Source of the DNA: Conus ventricosus
Lineage: Eukaryota > Mollusca > Gastropoda > Neogastropoda > Conidae
Assembly: GCA_018398815.1 (NCBI GenBank)
Contig: CM031604.1
Location: 48,765,431 to 48,790,430, forward strand
DNA length: 25,000 bases
Direction of reading: 5' to 3'
The notes under the pieces are model-generated. The model did no database searches. It was not told the DNA's origin and saw only the letters and a list, made by a program, of their open reading frames with translations. The position numbers and the translations under genes are program-made. Positions 1 through 9,175 of this stretch are shown here, piece after piece. How positions within the stretch are numbered: the stretch's first letter is position 1; each line of letters starts with the position of its first letter.

Positions 1-650
1 CCTCAGGATTACGGCTGTTTTCCCTGCTGTTTTCCCATGAGATCACAACTGTTTTCCCCGGGATTACGGCTGTTTTCTCTGTTTTCCCATGAGATCACAA
101 CTGTTTTCCTCGGGATTACGGCTGTTTTCCTTGCTGTTTTCCATGAGATCACAGCTGTTTTCCTCAGGATTACGGCTGTTTTCCCTGCTGTTTTCCATGA
201 GATCACAACTGTTTTCCTCAGGATTACGGTTATTTCTCTTGTTGTTTTTCCCTAAGGACCACAACTGTTTTTGTCAGGATTATTTCCCCTGCTGTTTTCC
301 CTAAGGATCATATTTTTTCCTCAGGATTACGGCTGTTTCCGTTGCTGTTTTCCCAAAGGACCACAACTGTTTTCCTCAGCATTACGGCTGTTTCCCTTGC
401 TGTTTTCCCAAAGGACCACATCTGTTTTCCTCAGCATTACGGCTGTTTCCCTTGCTGTTTTCCCAAAGGATCACATCTGTTTTCCTCAGCATTACGGCTG
501 TTTCCCTTGCTGTTTTCCCAAAGGACCACAGCTGTTTTCCTCAGCATTACGGCTGTTTCCCTTGCTGTTTTCCCAAAGGACCACAGCTGTTTTCCTCAGC
601 ATGACGGCTGTTTCCCCTGCTTTTTCTCCCAGGGATCACAAGTATTTTCC
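1..650. repeat. 55-bp pyrimidine-rich minisatellite (about 12 units)
   Basis: About twelve head-to-tail units, each opening with CCTCAGSATTACGGCTGTTT and containing TGCTGTTTTCCC. Units starting at 374, 429, 484, 539 and 594 are spaced exactly 55 bp apart and differ by only one or two bases. Units 1-5 (1 to about 270) carry a CATGAGATCACA variant and vary in length from 50 to 58 bp; the later units carry AAAGGACCACA. The plus strand is strongly T/C-rich. The array starts at the left edge of the window, so it probably continues outside it. The apparent long reading frames across it follow from the low stop density of the repeat and are not genes. Confidence 0.95.
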
Positions 651-995
651 ATCTTTTCCCCACGAATAGTGTTATCAGTGTTATCCCTAAGCATCGCAAC
701 TGTTCTCCCTATTTTCGGGGGTTGTGTATGTGTGGGGTGTGGGTGGGTGGGGTGGGGGGGTGAGGGGGTTTTAAGGAAGACAAAGACAAACAAACACTTA
801 TGATCTGTGGGTACACAACTGTTTTGCCGAACCTGCTTGTGCAAGAGCAATCATAGATACAGTGTATCATGATATTTTATTTGTTAACGATGCTTTCCTG
901 GCGATTATGTCTGTTTTCCACTGAAGGGGTACCATTGACTATTCCTAGGAAAAGAAGGGAAAAGAACTGTGATCCTCAGAGTAAACAGGGAAAAC
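651..995. repeat. Degenerate and inverted minisatellite remnants with a G-rich tract
   Basis: Beyond the clean array the same words recur in decayed form: GCATCGCAACTGTTCTCCC at about 692, CACAACTGTTTTGCC at about 814 and GATTATGTCTGTTTTCC at about 904. At about 930-997 the match is in the opposite orientation: the complement reads GTTTTCCCTG...GAGGATCACAGT. A GT/G-rich stretch lies at 720-760. No gene is visible. Confidence 0.55.
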
Positions 996-1081
996 GTGTG
1001 TGTGTGTGTGTGTGCATGTGTGTGCGCGTGGTATGTGTGTGTGTGTGTGTGTGCGAGTGCGCGCGCGCGCGTGTGTGTATG
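996..1081. repeat. (GT)n/(GC)n microsatellite
   Basis: Alternating purine-pyrimidine tract: GT runs interrupted by GCATG and GCGC blocks. The GCGCGCGCGC core near 1060-1070 is a Z-DNA-prone sequence. Confidence 0.95.
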
Positions 1082-1592
1082 TGAAAGAAAACAGTGCGCG
1101 TTGGGCTAATGCGTCGTAGCCACGAGACACTCTTCTTCAATTCTCTCATCTTAGTTATTAATTCATTTATTCATCATGCGCAGTGTGGTCTCAAAACTTA
1201 ACGGATGTGATTGCAGCGTATATGGACTAGTCCGCACGCAGTGACGCCTCCTTGATGAAACTGAAACTGTGTGTGTGTGTGTATGTATGTGTGTGCTGGA
1301 ACTGTGAGACACGTGGGTCGGCATGTGCTGTGATGATAAACAAGGAGGGAGGAGGAGGCGCGATCCTCACGCTCTTTCTCTCCTTGATAAATCGACACCT
1401 GGCTGATTAGGGGTGAGTAGGAGCCCGGTCCGCCATGCTTGTGGTGCCCTGGCTGTGGTGCCCCCGACCTGGGCCGTGCCCGGGCAGCAATTCTGCTGCC
1501 AGACACGTGTTGATTCACCACTTGATGGATCGCTCCGGCGCCATCTGTCACCGTTTGCGGCAATCATGACTGGTATTGTTGTCATAGTCGGC
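1082..1592. other. Intergenic, no gene recognised
   Basis: Unique-looking sequence with a short (GT)n at 1269-1294. Open frames of 70-120 codons exist on both strands, but they overlap one another, lack recognisable motifs and run into microsatellites. I do not call a gene here. Confidence 0.5.
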
Positions 1593-1595
1593 GTG

Positions 1596-1671
<76 letters not shown>

Positions 1672-1682
1672 GCGCGCGCGTA
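1593..1682. repeat. (GT)n microsatellite with GC-alternating end
   Basis: About 37 GT dinucleotides ending in GCGCGGCGCGCGCG. The stretch 1683-2022 that follows is G-rich at first and then ordinary, without a recognisable gene. Confidence 0.95.
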
Positions 1683-2022
1683 TGTAGAAAGAGGAAGGCT
1701 TGAAGGGTATGTTGTCGGGAGGGGAGGGAAGGGGTGGGGACGGAGGTTGCCGGCTTGTCAGTATGTTTAGGGGGGAAACAATTAGTATCGGAGGGAATGG
1801 GAGTGGCAACGAGGGGGCGTGGGGGTAGGGGGAGGGCGGGTCAAATGCACGAAAAAAGATTCACGTGTGTGTATGTGTAATTGGTCTGATTATTTTCTAA
1901 TTTGCAAACCGTCACGTTATGGACTGGATGTTGAACAACACAGGGAAAAACTGAAAAGAACGACAGTGAGGACAAAACGAACTGAAATCACATGGCGTAA
2001 GTCAGTGAAGTATGTGGTGTGT

Positions 2023-2063
2023 AAGAACAAGAACAAGAACAAGAACAAGAACCCTATTTTATT
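2023..2063 (-). repeat. LINE 3' tail: (GTTCTT)5 preceded by AATAAA
   Basis: On the plus strand this is AAGAAC repeated five times (2023-2052). Read on the minus strand, GGCAATAAAATAGG precedes (GTTCTT)5, with an AATAAA at 2063-2058. A short tandem tail instead of poly(A) is typical of CR1/L2-type elements, and it fixes the 3' end of the LINE about 85 bp beyond the ORF2 stop. Confidence 0.75.
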
Positions 2064-3199
2064 GCCATATGAAAACCAGAGGTTTTGTGGGCACAGATGA
2101 TCAAGTTCAGACATTCAACTAAACTAATCCTAGCGTTGTCACATCTTGCAACATAACATCATTAGTAGCAGAAAGAAAAGCACAGTGTGTATCAGAGTCT
2201 GATTAAATTTTCTGTCTCCGAAGAGAAAAACACAACAGGATATACTGGGCAAGTACAGGTTGAAGCAGTCCAATAACATAAGCTCCGAGGGTTTTGTCAT
2301 GTTAGTCTGTGGTGGAAAATCAGTTTTTATGATCCTCGTCATCAGGTCATAACGTTGTTGGTCAAATAATTTGCAGTCATCGAGAAAATGTAGTTCGTCC
2401 TCAACGACGTGGCATGTCGTGCATAATCTGTTTTCTCTGTCAGTGTTGGTATAACGGCCTCTCTCAATTTGGAGGTCATGGGCACTTATTCGTAATCTAG
2501 TTAGTGCTCGTCTGCAATCTGTGTTAGTGTGTTGCTCCAAATAAGCCGCCTGTTTGTATTCGGTAGTAAACTGTGGCATAAAATTTGAGCTTGGATGTGC
2601 TTTCATTCTTTTGTTTCTTCCAAAACTCAATATAAAACGTTTCCAGCTTCGCATTGATCAGAAACTTCAGGCGAGTCACACTAAATGTACCCTGATTTTC
2701 CCAGACATGCTGTAATCCTATCGTTGACAAGGTTTGTCGTATAAAACTTCGTCCATTTGCTTTCTTCGGTGCCTTGAGAGATCATTTGACTGATAAATCT
2801 GTTGTTGGTAAGAGTCTTGGTCTGACTCTAATATGTGTATCCAGAATGCGATAGTCTGGGTTATCACTTTAAAAGTAATCGGGAATCTCCCCATTTCGCC
2901 CAAAACCGGTAATGTCATTGCTTTTCTATGAACTCTTAATAATTGCCTGCAGAATTTAATGTGTGCGTTTCATGTGGGAATTTGTTTGCAAGACAGGTTT
3001 TTGAACAAATGCTGCATTTTCTTTTCTTGACATATTTCATCTTTGTATTGGTAAGAGGATGGGAACCACACCTCTGACCCGTATGTGAAGATGGGAGAGA
3101 CTAACGAGTCAAATAGGGTTTGTAACTGTTCTCATATTTACTTTTGACCATAAAACGTTCTCTTCAAGGTATGTGCGGCTTTATTCCCCTGTCTTGCTA

Positions 3200-4165
3200 A
3201 GTGTTCTTGGCTTCTGTTAAATGTCCGTTTTTATGGGAAAATGACTCCAGGATATTTATTTGATCTACTGTTTCATTATGTTTTTCACCGCAATTGAAGA
3301 ACAGTGGTACCTTTGGATCTGATTTGGTGAATACAACGACCTTTGTTTTCGCTGTGTTGATTTTCATTCCCAGTCTAAACAGTAGTGTGTAACTGGTTTA
3401 ATTTACGCTGAAGTCCCTGTTTTGAAGTCGAGAGGATAGCTAAATCATCTGCATACAAAAGACACGGAATTTCGACTTGTTTTAGATCGGAAATTCTTGG
3501 GAATCATGGTCTCTGAGATATCCGACAATGTCATTTATGAATATGTTAAATATGGTGGGCTGGGGTATTTACCTTGGAGGACACCTTTTGTATTAATATT
3601 TCCTTAGTGAAACCAGATTGGCTTCTTGTACAAAACGTAGCCCCGTTGTACATGTCCTGTATGATTTGGTAGCATTTACCTGTTATTCCCGCTTGTATCA
3701 TTTTCATCAGTAGGGCTTCGTGCCATATATGATCAAATGCTTTGCTGAAGTCAACAAAACAGCAGTAAAGCCTTTTAGTTCTGTCTTTTAGTACCTTATC
3801 AACTAGTTTTGACAATATGAATATTTGATCAGTGGTCCCGTGATCCCTTTCTGAACCCTGCTTGCTCCTTTGCCAAAAGGTGGTTTGCCTCAAGATAATT
3901 CATTATCCTTTCATTTATTATGTTGCAAACACTTTTCCCAGCGAAGTATTCAAAGTTATGCCTCTGTAATTGTTGGGGTTGGACTGGCCGCCTGACTTAT
4001 AGACTGGGACTGTGATTCCTGTTTTCCAGAGGTCCGGGTATTTTTCTGATTTTTAAGATTAAGTTAAACGCGTCTTTCAGAAGAGGAGCGATTTCAGGTA
4101 ACATTGCTTTAAGCATTTCGTTTCTGATGCCATCTTTGCCTGGGGATTTTTTATTTTTCAGCTTT
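3200..4165 (-). other. Reverse transcriptase domain of LINE ORF2
   Basis: The RT begins with KNKKSPGKDGI (about 4160-4130), the usual RT0/1 motif of LINEs. It continues with GSERDHGTTDQIF and LYCCFVDFSKAFD (motif A, catalytic Asp) inside the open segment 3893-3546. The catalytic YADD box is at 3455-3444 in the context IPCLLYADDLAILS. A break lies between motif A and YADD near 3546. Residue spacing matches CR1/Jockey-type RTs. Confidence 0.9.
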
Positions 4166-4989
4166 CTGACCGCGTTCCTTACCTCCGTTTCTAATATTTC
4201 ATTAATCTAACTCTGAATTCCCAGAAGGACGATTGTTTGACCTCTTAAATGCTACTAACATGTCATCAACTGTTTGTTGTCGTTTATCTGCGATCTTCTG
4301 TTTCTCACCTATTAGTGTTTTAAGATGTTCAAACCATTTGTTCGCGCTGAGACAATTTTCTTGACCATATAATTTCATGATCGTATTGTTTGCAGTTCCC
4401 GAACGGTTTTCCATATTGAATTGGGATCACTTTTCTAGGGCTTCGTTTAGGGAATTAAGGAGTTTGTTCCGATATATTTTCTTGGTTTTCTTTAAAAGTC
4501 GTTATATATTTTACATTGTGAAAAGTATTTTGCCTTAGTTGTTTATTTTGGGGGTTTCTGTTGACCGCGTTCAGTAGTGATCTTATCTCTCTTCTTTGGG
4601 AATGACAGTCTCTGTCAAACCACTTCTTCTTTCTCTGTCTAGTTTTTTTTTTCTATCCGTCTTTGTCTAAGCGCCATCTTTGCCGTGGTTGAAAATATAT
4701 TCGTTATCTGTTCAATAGTCGTATTTATGTTGATGGTCACGTTCATTTGTTGCAAGTTGTGTCACAATGTCGGTCTTGATTTTTTGGATCATGGTGCGTA
4801 TGGTGGGCATTTTGGAGGTTGCTACTACTTTTTCGGCAGACTTTTCATTCCACTGAAATACTAGATGTCTTCTTCTGTGTTTTTTGTAAAATTCCTATGA
4901 AGTAGGTCTTTACGTAACTGTTGTTCGTCGTGGGTTGTGAGAGAGGATTGTCTTTTGTGTAATGTGTATTCATTTTCTATGGGCAGTTG

Positions 4990-5841
4990 GATCAATAACT
5001 CTAGTGGGCAGTGGTCAGAATGTCGTGTCAAGTCAGTTACTTTCATGTTTAACACATGTCTAAGCAAATATTGTGAGCAAAGGAAATAATCTACTACGCT
5101 GCTTCCCTGTGGATTATGACAAGTATACAATCCTGCAAGATCTCCAAGCACTCTTCCATTCAAAACACACATTTGATTTTCAATACACATTGTTACATAA
5201 ACGACGTCCGTTCTTATTAGTTAAGAGGTCCATCGACTGTCTTTTTATGACGTTATCAAAATGGTAGTCAGCAGGTAAATCATAATAATTTCTTTTCATT
5301 GTCCAGGCTAATGAAGTCGGCTTGATTGCCTGTCCTTGCATTAAAGTCACCACACAGGAGGATATTGCCTTTTGTTGTTAGTTCTTCAATGTCACTTTCT
5401 AATGAGTCCCATATGCGTCTAGTGTAGTCCTTGCCAAAGGAAGAATGTTCCGGTGGAATATATTACACAACCTAAATATACATCTCTCTTTTCTGCGGTT
5501 TTCACTTTACATGCTGTTTTAATATGTAACCATGCAACATCGCTGTTATTTTTTGGTAGGAATTTCATATACTTTCTGTACTGCTCTTTTATGTAGACAG
5601 AGATACCCCCCGAAGCCCTTGGGGCTTTCCCCCTTTTTGGTCGATAATAATGAACCCCTGCTGCAAAACCAGGTAAAGATAATTCATTTGCTTTTTCTAT
5701 ATCAAGATGGGTTTCTTGTAAAAACACAATGTCATATTTAGACAGGATTGCTACGAAACTTTTATCAAGGAGTTTGTTAATCTTTAAGCCGTCATCGGTC
5801 CCCTTGTAACCTCTAATATTCCATGATAGCACACGTAAACG
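4990..5841 (-). other. APE-type endonuclease domain of LINE ORF2
   Basis: All core motifs of the exonuclease-endonuclease-phosphatase fold can be read. They are WNIRG (metal/substrate Asn), QETH (catalytic Glu), GDFNA at 5352-5338 (Asp/Asn pair), SSVVDYFL (Asp) and the terminal SDH ending at about 5011 (catalytic His). The domain is split by at least two frame changes, between about 5419 and 5190, with stops between GDFNA and the last third. The catalytic residues survive although the reading frame does not. Confidence 0.85.
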
Positions 5842-6449
5842 GAAAAGTTAGTTGTGATATTTTGCGTACGAAATAATGTGCAATACATCTATGGGAAAAT
5901 AGCTTATACACACTCGCGGACCTAAGAGCTAATAGAAGCCGCTGTGGTCACGGTTTGAGTTATAGGGAGGGAAAGGCCGACTGTGATACTGCCGAGGGCG
6001 CATGTTGTCTCGTCTGTCATTGCCGTGGTGATTCCGGCGGTCGCTCTCGGCGATCGTTTTGGTAGGTTTCTCGCGGTTGTGTCGGTAGTAGGGTTGGCGG
6101 TCATCTCGGCGTTCGTCTCGGCGGTCGTACCCGTGGTAATGTTCGGTGATGTGACGGCGGTCAGCTCGGCGGTAGTTTCGGTTGTCGCCTCGGGCAGCAT
6201 GGCTGTAGGCTTCCCGTCGGCCATATCTGCGTCCATCCCGACGGTCTTCCATGCGACGACCGAGCCTACGGTAATCGTCATGACCAGGTTGTTGATCGGG
6301 CTGGTTGAGACGCCCGAAATGTTGGCGTGTCGTGTCACCGTGGTATGTGGCAGCACCTTTGTGCTGTCGGTAGAAGCCCTGGTGGAGGCGTGGTCTGCTG
6401 TCGGCTTCTCTCTCTCTCTGGTCTCGGATGGGTCGTCTGCTTCGCTGTT

Positions 6450-6935
6450 TGGGTTTTTCCCAGAGCAGGCCTGCGAGTTGTCTGCCCAGGTTGCCTGCCA
6501 GGATGCTGGTGCCCTTATCGGTGGGTGGATAGCGTCCTTCATCAGCCGCTTGTCCCATACTTTGAGATTGTTGTGGGAAACGAAGCTGACTCGCTTCTCA
6601 CCAGTAAACGTAGATGAGTTCAAGGCGTTGAAAAGGTCAGCTTTGTCTGCAGCTCTTCGTCGTTCAGTGGAGCTACTTTGCTGATGACCACTCTGATCTG
6701 ATCATTGTTCGAGTATGTTTCTCACCAGGGACTCCAAATTTTCACTGGCAGTCTGAGGAGTGGCACTCTTAAGGTCGTTGACACCAGTATGTATGGCCAC
6801 CGCTGTCATGTTGTGCAAGCTGTGTTTGTGACAGTCACCAATGGTAGGCGTCCTCCCAGTGGTCACTGCGAGGCCATAGGATTGGCCCAGGCGTTTCCCG
6901 TCAATTCTGTTTAACACAGAATCATGCAGTAGTAG
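6450..6935 (-). other. SGNH/GDSL-type esterase domain in LINE ORF1
   Basis: Block I reads LLLHDSVLNRI (nucleophile Ser codon at 6920-6918; HDS instead of the classical GDS). Block III reads IHTGVNDLK (Asn codon at 6779-6777). Block V reads MKDAIHP (Asp 6536-6534, His 6527-6525). All residues needed for the Ser-Asp-His triad and the oxyanion Asn are therefore legible. Two frame changes split the domain, near 6705 and just after DAIHP (about 6524), where the sense continues as TDKGTSILAGNLGRQLAG in the next frame. Esterase domains are a known feature of CR1-like ORF1; the true substrate is unknown. Confidence 0.8.
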
Positions 6936-7616
6936 CACTTTGGGAAGAGCGCCCTCTCACGGTCGCTCTCTTCTGTGTCGCCATCGCTACCACTGTCTGT
7001 GGATGATGAAGAAGATGAAGACGATGAGGATGGCGACGATACTGCTGAAAGTGAGATGTGTTGCTCTTCTTGTAAAGGCAAGTCTTTTTCTTTCCACACC
7101 GCCTCTACCGTAGCGTTGCCAGCGTGGTCATGTCCGGTTTTTTGTGGTCGCCCTGACGCTCTGGGTCTCTTCCGGAAGTGTGGGATTAGCGGTGGGAGGT
7201 GATGGTTCCTCGTTTAGGCCTAGTGGCGGTGTGGGGGCGGGAGAAGGGTTTGTAGAGGCAGGGGAGGGGGTGGTATTTACGGGGTGAGGTGGGCGCTGGT
7301 CATCGTTGCCAGATGTGGGGAAGGGACGGTCTCGGTGATGTTTCCTTCCCTGCTGACGCCAGGCCGCCATAAGCTGGCCAATTTCCTCACGCCTGGCCCT
7401 CTCACACTGAAACAGTTGTTCGGCCAGTGTGTTCACAGCACCCTCCAGGTTTCGAAGTGTGCTATTTGCCCGTTGTGTGAAGGCTTCGAAACTCTCTTGT
7501 GTAACCAGGCCCGGCATGAGTGGTGGTGTGTTGTCTGGCACAGCGTTGTCAGCAGCACTGGCTAATTGTGCAGCAATCTCTTCTTCTACACTTTCTGTCC
7601 CGTACACAATTTGGGC

Positions 7617-7770
7617 ACACAGTTTGCATGTATATCTTCTCGAGCTTCGAGTGAAAATCAGAATTTGGTATATAGGTAATTCTGTGCACTCCCAGCTAAC
7701 TTTACGGCCACACTTCCGTACATTTTAGAGAACGGCCTGTATCATGCACACTGTCACAAACACAAGGCAT
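7617..7770 (-). other. PHD-type zinc finger in LINE ORF1
   Basis: The first half reads PCVCDSVHDTGRSLKC. After a one-base frame change near 7700 it continues with SWECTELP and ends RRYTCKLCAQIVYG. C-x-C, a later C, then W-E-C and a terminal C-x2-C fit a PHD finger whose middle ligand loop has been damaged by the frameshift. PHD fingers in CR1-like ORF1 proteins are published; the family usually binds histone H3 tails. Confidence 0.65.
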
Positions 7771-7881
7771 TGTCATGGTGTACTCACCCTGCCCCTCGTT
7801 GTATGATACTGTTTTAGGCATTGTTTGCTCTTGATCAGTCACCATGTCATCTCCACTGAACACTGTAGGGTCGTGGTGTCC

Positions 7882-8025
7882 GGCCAACCTCATGGCTTCT
7901 CTGGCTTGATTTAGCGTCTCGTACGCCTTGTGCACCGCTTTGGGGAAACCGGTCACTGACTTCGATGCGAGGTTCCACGAAGTGAAAATTCCAGTTTGTC
8001 GCCCCACACTGACTGCATAAAACTT
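7882..8025 (-). other. RNase H1 N-terminal type (Cauli_VI/RHBD) RNA:DNA hybrid-binding domain in LINE ORF1
   Basis: The segment [17 protein letters not shown]...GFPKAVHKAYETL lies about 13 residues after the ORF1 start. It shows the signature of the hybrid-binding domain at the N-terminus of eukaryotic RNase H1 and of caulimovirus protein VI: F-Y-A-V-x-x-G-R-x-x-G-[IV]-F-x-x-W, then V-x-x-F-P-x-A-x-x-K-x-[FY]. The conserved Trp and the Lys before the last aromatic are present. The family binds RNA:DNA hybrids, and the obvious inference is binding of the cDNA-RNA intermediate. The segment is unbroken in this copy. Confidence 0.82.
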
Positions 8026-8061
8026 TTGCTTATCTTTTTTTGCACCACGACTACCTGTCAT

Positions 8062-8178
8062 ATTCACTGAATGCAGGACACGTGAAATGTATCGGCTCTG
8101 TAGCCCGGTCGTGTGTGGTAGTCACTTTTTCCCAAGACGTATTTACAGGAGCTGCTGCTTGGTCGCCATCTTTAAAAT
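8062..8178 (-). promoter_or_regulatory. Presumed 5' UTR of the LINE with a YY1-like AAGATGGCGACC motif
   Basis: Between the ORF1 start and the (CT/GT)n array, the minus strand begins TTAAAGATGGCGACCAAGC (around 8175-8157). AAGATGGCG is close to the YY1 consensus, which mammalian L1 uses near its own 5' end. That this is the element's promoter is inference; the exact 5' end is not visible. Confidence 0.3.
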
Positions 8179-8182
8179 GTCC

Positions 8183-8203
8183 CTCTCTCTCTCTTGTGTG
8201 TGT

Positions 8204-8275
<72 letters not shown>

Positions 8276-8282
8276 GTGTGTG

Positions 8283-8338
<56 letters not shown>

Positions 8339-8356
8339 AGGGGGGGGGGGGGGGGA
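8183..8356. repeat. Compound (CT)n-(GT)n-(G)16 microsatellite
   Basis: (CT)n at 8183-8194, about 70 GT repeats with a few GCGT interruptions to 8334, then 16 consecutive G at 8340-8355. The following 8357-8599 has a short A run (8409-8418) and no recognisable gene. Confidence 0.97.
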
Positions 8357-8599
8357 CAAAGACAGAAGGGGAGATGGCTGAGTCGGGGATTATGGGATAT
8401 CTGCTGTTAAAAAAAAAAGTAATGTGATAAGATGTAACACATGAAGCTAAATGCCGGGGAGACTGAAAGTAGTTTGACTCCGGCACAAGTGCATGTGTAG
8501 CCCTGTATTGTCTGTGAGACGGTTCACGACCGACACAGGCTTGTACCCGCCCATATATCCACCTCCAACCCCACCACCGCCCTAACACACATACCTAGT

Positions 8600-8627
8600 A
8601 ACACACACACACTCGCGCGCGCGCGCA

Positions 8628-8706
<79 letters not shown>
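8600..8706. repeat. (CA)n microsatellite with GC-alternating start
   Basis: ACACACACACTCGCGCGCGC followed by about 35 CA units. The alternating GC/CA composition makes the start Z-DNA-prone. Confidence 0.97.
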
Positions 8707-8710
<4 letters not shown>

Positions 8711-8849
8711 ATCAGTTTGGTTCAAGGATCGAATTAAGCCTCGCGGCTGTTAATGTCACAGCCTGACTGTAAAAGTGCACGATGAAGTGGCACACATCTG
8801 CACGGGAGTTATCAAAATAAAATAAGGAATGAAAGAATGTAAAGATAGT

Positions 8850-9170
8850 ATCATCAGGTTCTTCAACAGATAACAATTTCAGCTCCTGGCACTCGTTTTC
8901 CTGTCCAAGGACGTGTTCTTGGAAAGTGTTCCTGTTGATAACTCTTTCAACATGCGTGGGTAGGGCATATCTTTCAACATGCGTGGGTAGGGCATTCCAG
9001 TGAGGCGCAGTTCTGTTACCAAAAGTTTGTTTTTTTTCCTGCTCTTATTACACAGTCATATTCCTCTGTAATCATTTTGACTGTTTGTGTTCTTTCTATA
9101 ACACAAAAGAAGCGCACTTGTCGTCTGTCACTTTTACATTCTATTTGCATTACTGTAGTCCGTTTTAGGG
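8850..9170 (-). pseudogene. Possible C-terminal remnant of a LINE polyprotein
   Basis: Minus-strand sense reads KQTFGNRTAPHWNALPTHVE and, after an in-frame 27-bp duplication, ERVINRNTFQEHVL. N-R-x4-W-N-x-L-P-x-H-V followed by x-F-x-x-x-L is the usual C-terminal signature of Jockey/CR1-type ORF2 proteins. Upstream sense (QVRFFCVIERTQ, EYDCVIRAGKK) is joined through one frame change at an A-run near 9035. The match is short and no catalytic domain is present, so an unrelated source is possible. Confidence 0.35.
8944..8995. repeat. 27-bp tandem duplication
   Basis: CTTTCAACATGCGTGGGTAG plus GGCAT occurs at 8944-8968 and again at 8971-8995, identical over 25 bp with a period of 27. The period is a multiple of three and keeps the possible LINE remnant frame open. 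Confidence 0.95.
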
Positions 9171-9175
9171 CGTGT

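Larger units (their letters stand above)
2139..5841 (-). pseudogene. LINE ORF2: APE endonuclease - reverse transcriptase - C-terminal domain (frame-broken)
   Basis: This protein nicks target DNA and copies the element RNA at the nick. Pieces lie in order in different frames. 5841-5419 is the endonuclease N-terminus (LSWNIRG, FLQETHL, SGGISVYI). 5375-4861 is the endonuclease C-terminus (GDFNA, HSDH). 4800-4200 is a Lys-rich linker. About 4165-3200 is the RT. 2918-2139 is the C-terminal domain, with the stop at 2139. The last part carries LTRLRISAHDLQIERGRY followed by a C-x2-C...H...C pattern (LCTTCHVVEDELHFLDDC), common at the end of CR1/Jockey-type polymerases. The total, about 1,230 codons, is somewhat above the usual 900-1,000. 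No ATG precedes LSWNIRG in frame; a stop lies eight codons upstream of the Leu, so the start has decayed. Roughly a dozen indels or stops interrupt it. Confidence 0.9.
5929..8061 (-). pseudogene. LINE ORF1: hybrid-binding domain - PHD - linker - SGNH esterase - basic tail (frame-broken)
   Basis: ORF1 proteins of LINEs coat the element RNA and assist retrotransposition. I start at the ATG at 8061 (MTGSRGAKK) rather than at an upstream GTG. The pieces are an RNase H1-like hybrid-binding domain (8025-7882), a PHD finger (7770-7617), and an Ala/Gln-rich, probably coiled-coil segment. A Pro/Ser/Thr-rich linker with a long Ser run (7607-6940) follows. Last come an SGNH esterase (6935-6450) and an Arg/Asp/His/Tyr-rich basic tail ending in FY-stop at 5929. 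Frame changes occur near 7700, near 7115, near 6938, near 6705 and at about 6524 (just after DAIHP), and are consistent with one-base indels. The long plus-strand frame over 5983-6684 is its antisense shadow. Confidence 0.85.
2023..8178 (-). mobile_element. Near-full-length CR1-like non-LTR retrotransposon (LINE), decayed
   Basis: A minus-strand two-ORF LINE. From 5' to 3' it has a short leader (8178 to 8062), ORF1 (8061 to 5929), a gap of about 90 bp, ORF2 (about 5841 to 2139), a short 3' UTR and a tandem tail. An esterase plus PHD finger in ORF1, together with APE endonuclease and RT in ORF2, is the published hallmark of CR1-like LINEs. I therefore place it in the CR1/Jockey group; the exact clade would need an RT tree. 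Both ORFs carry several frameshifts and stops, so this copy is inactive. The 5' boundary is uncertain because a (CT/GT)n array begins at 8183. I could not identify target-site duplications. Confidence 0.88.

Noticed and set aside
1..650. CRISPR array
   Set aside because: The repeats are contiguous with no unique spacers, and the genome is eukaryotic.
271..803. Plus-strand frames of 132 and 153 codons over the minisatellite
   Set aside because: They are three-frame readings of a 55-bp pyrimidine-rich tandem unit with few stops; there is no domain and the frame rotates with each unit.
1198..1703. Overlapping 72-121 codon frames on both strands
   Set aside because: They overlap each other and a GT array and contain no motif; low support.
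5983..6684. A 233-codon plus-strand frame rich in Val/Ser/Ala
   Set aside because: It is the antisense of the LINE ORF1 basic tail and esterase end; the minus-strand sense carries the DxxH motif and the stop at 5929.
8040..8410. Cys/Val and Thr/His dipeptide frames of over 100 codons in GT/CA arrays
   Set aside because: These are simple translations of dinucleotide repeats; the same applies to 1582-1809, 9172-9645, 9886-10224, 20027-20654 and 24249-24977.
8710..8745. SINE B-box (GGTTCAAGGATCGAA)
   Set aside because: It only partly matches the B-box; a CA array lies immediately upstream where the A-box should be, and no tRNA-like head is visible.
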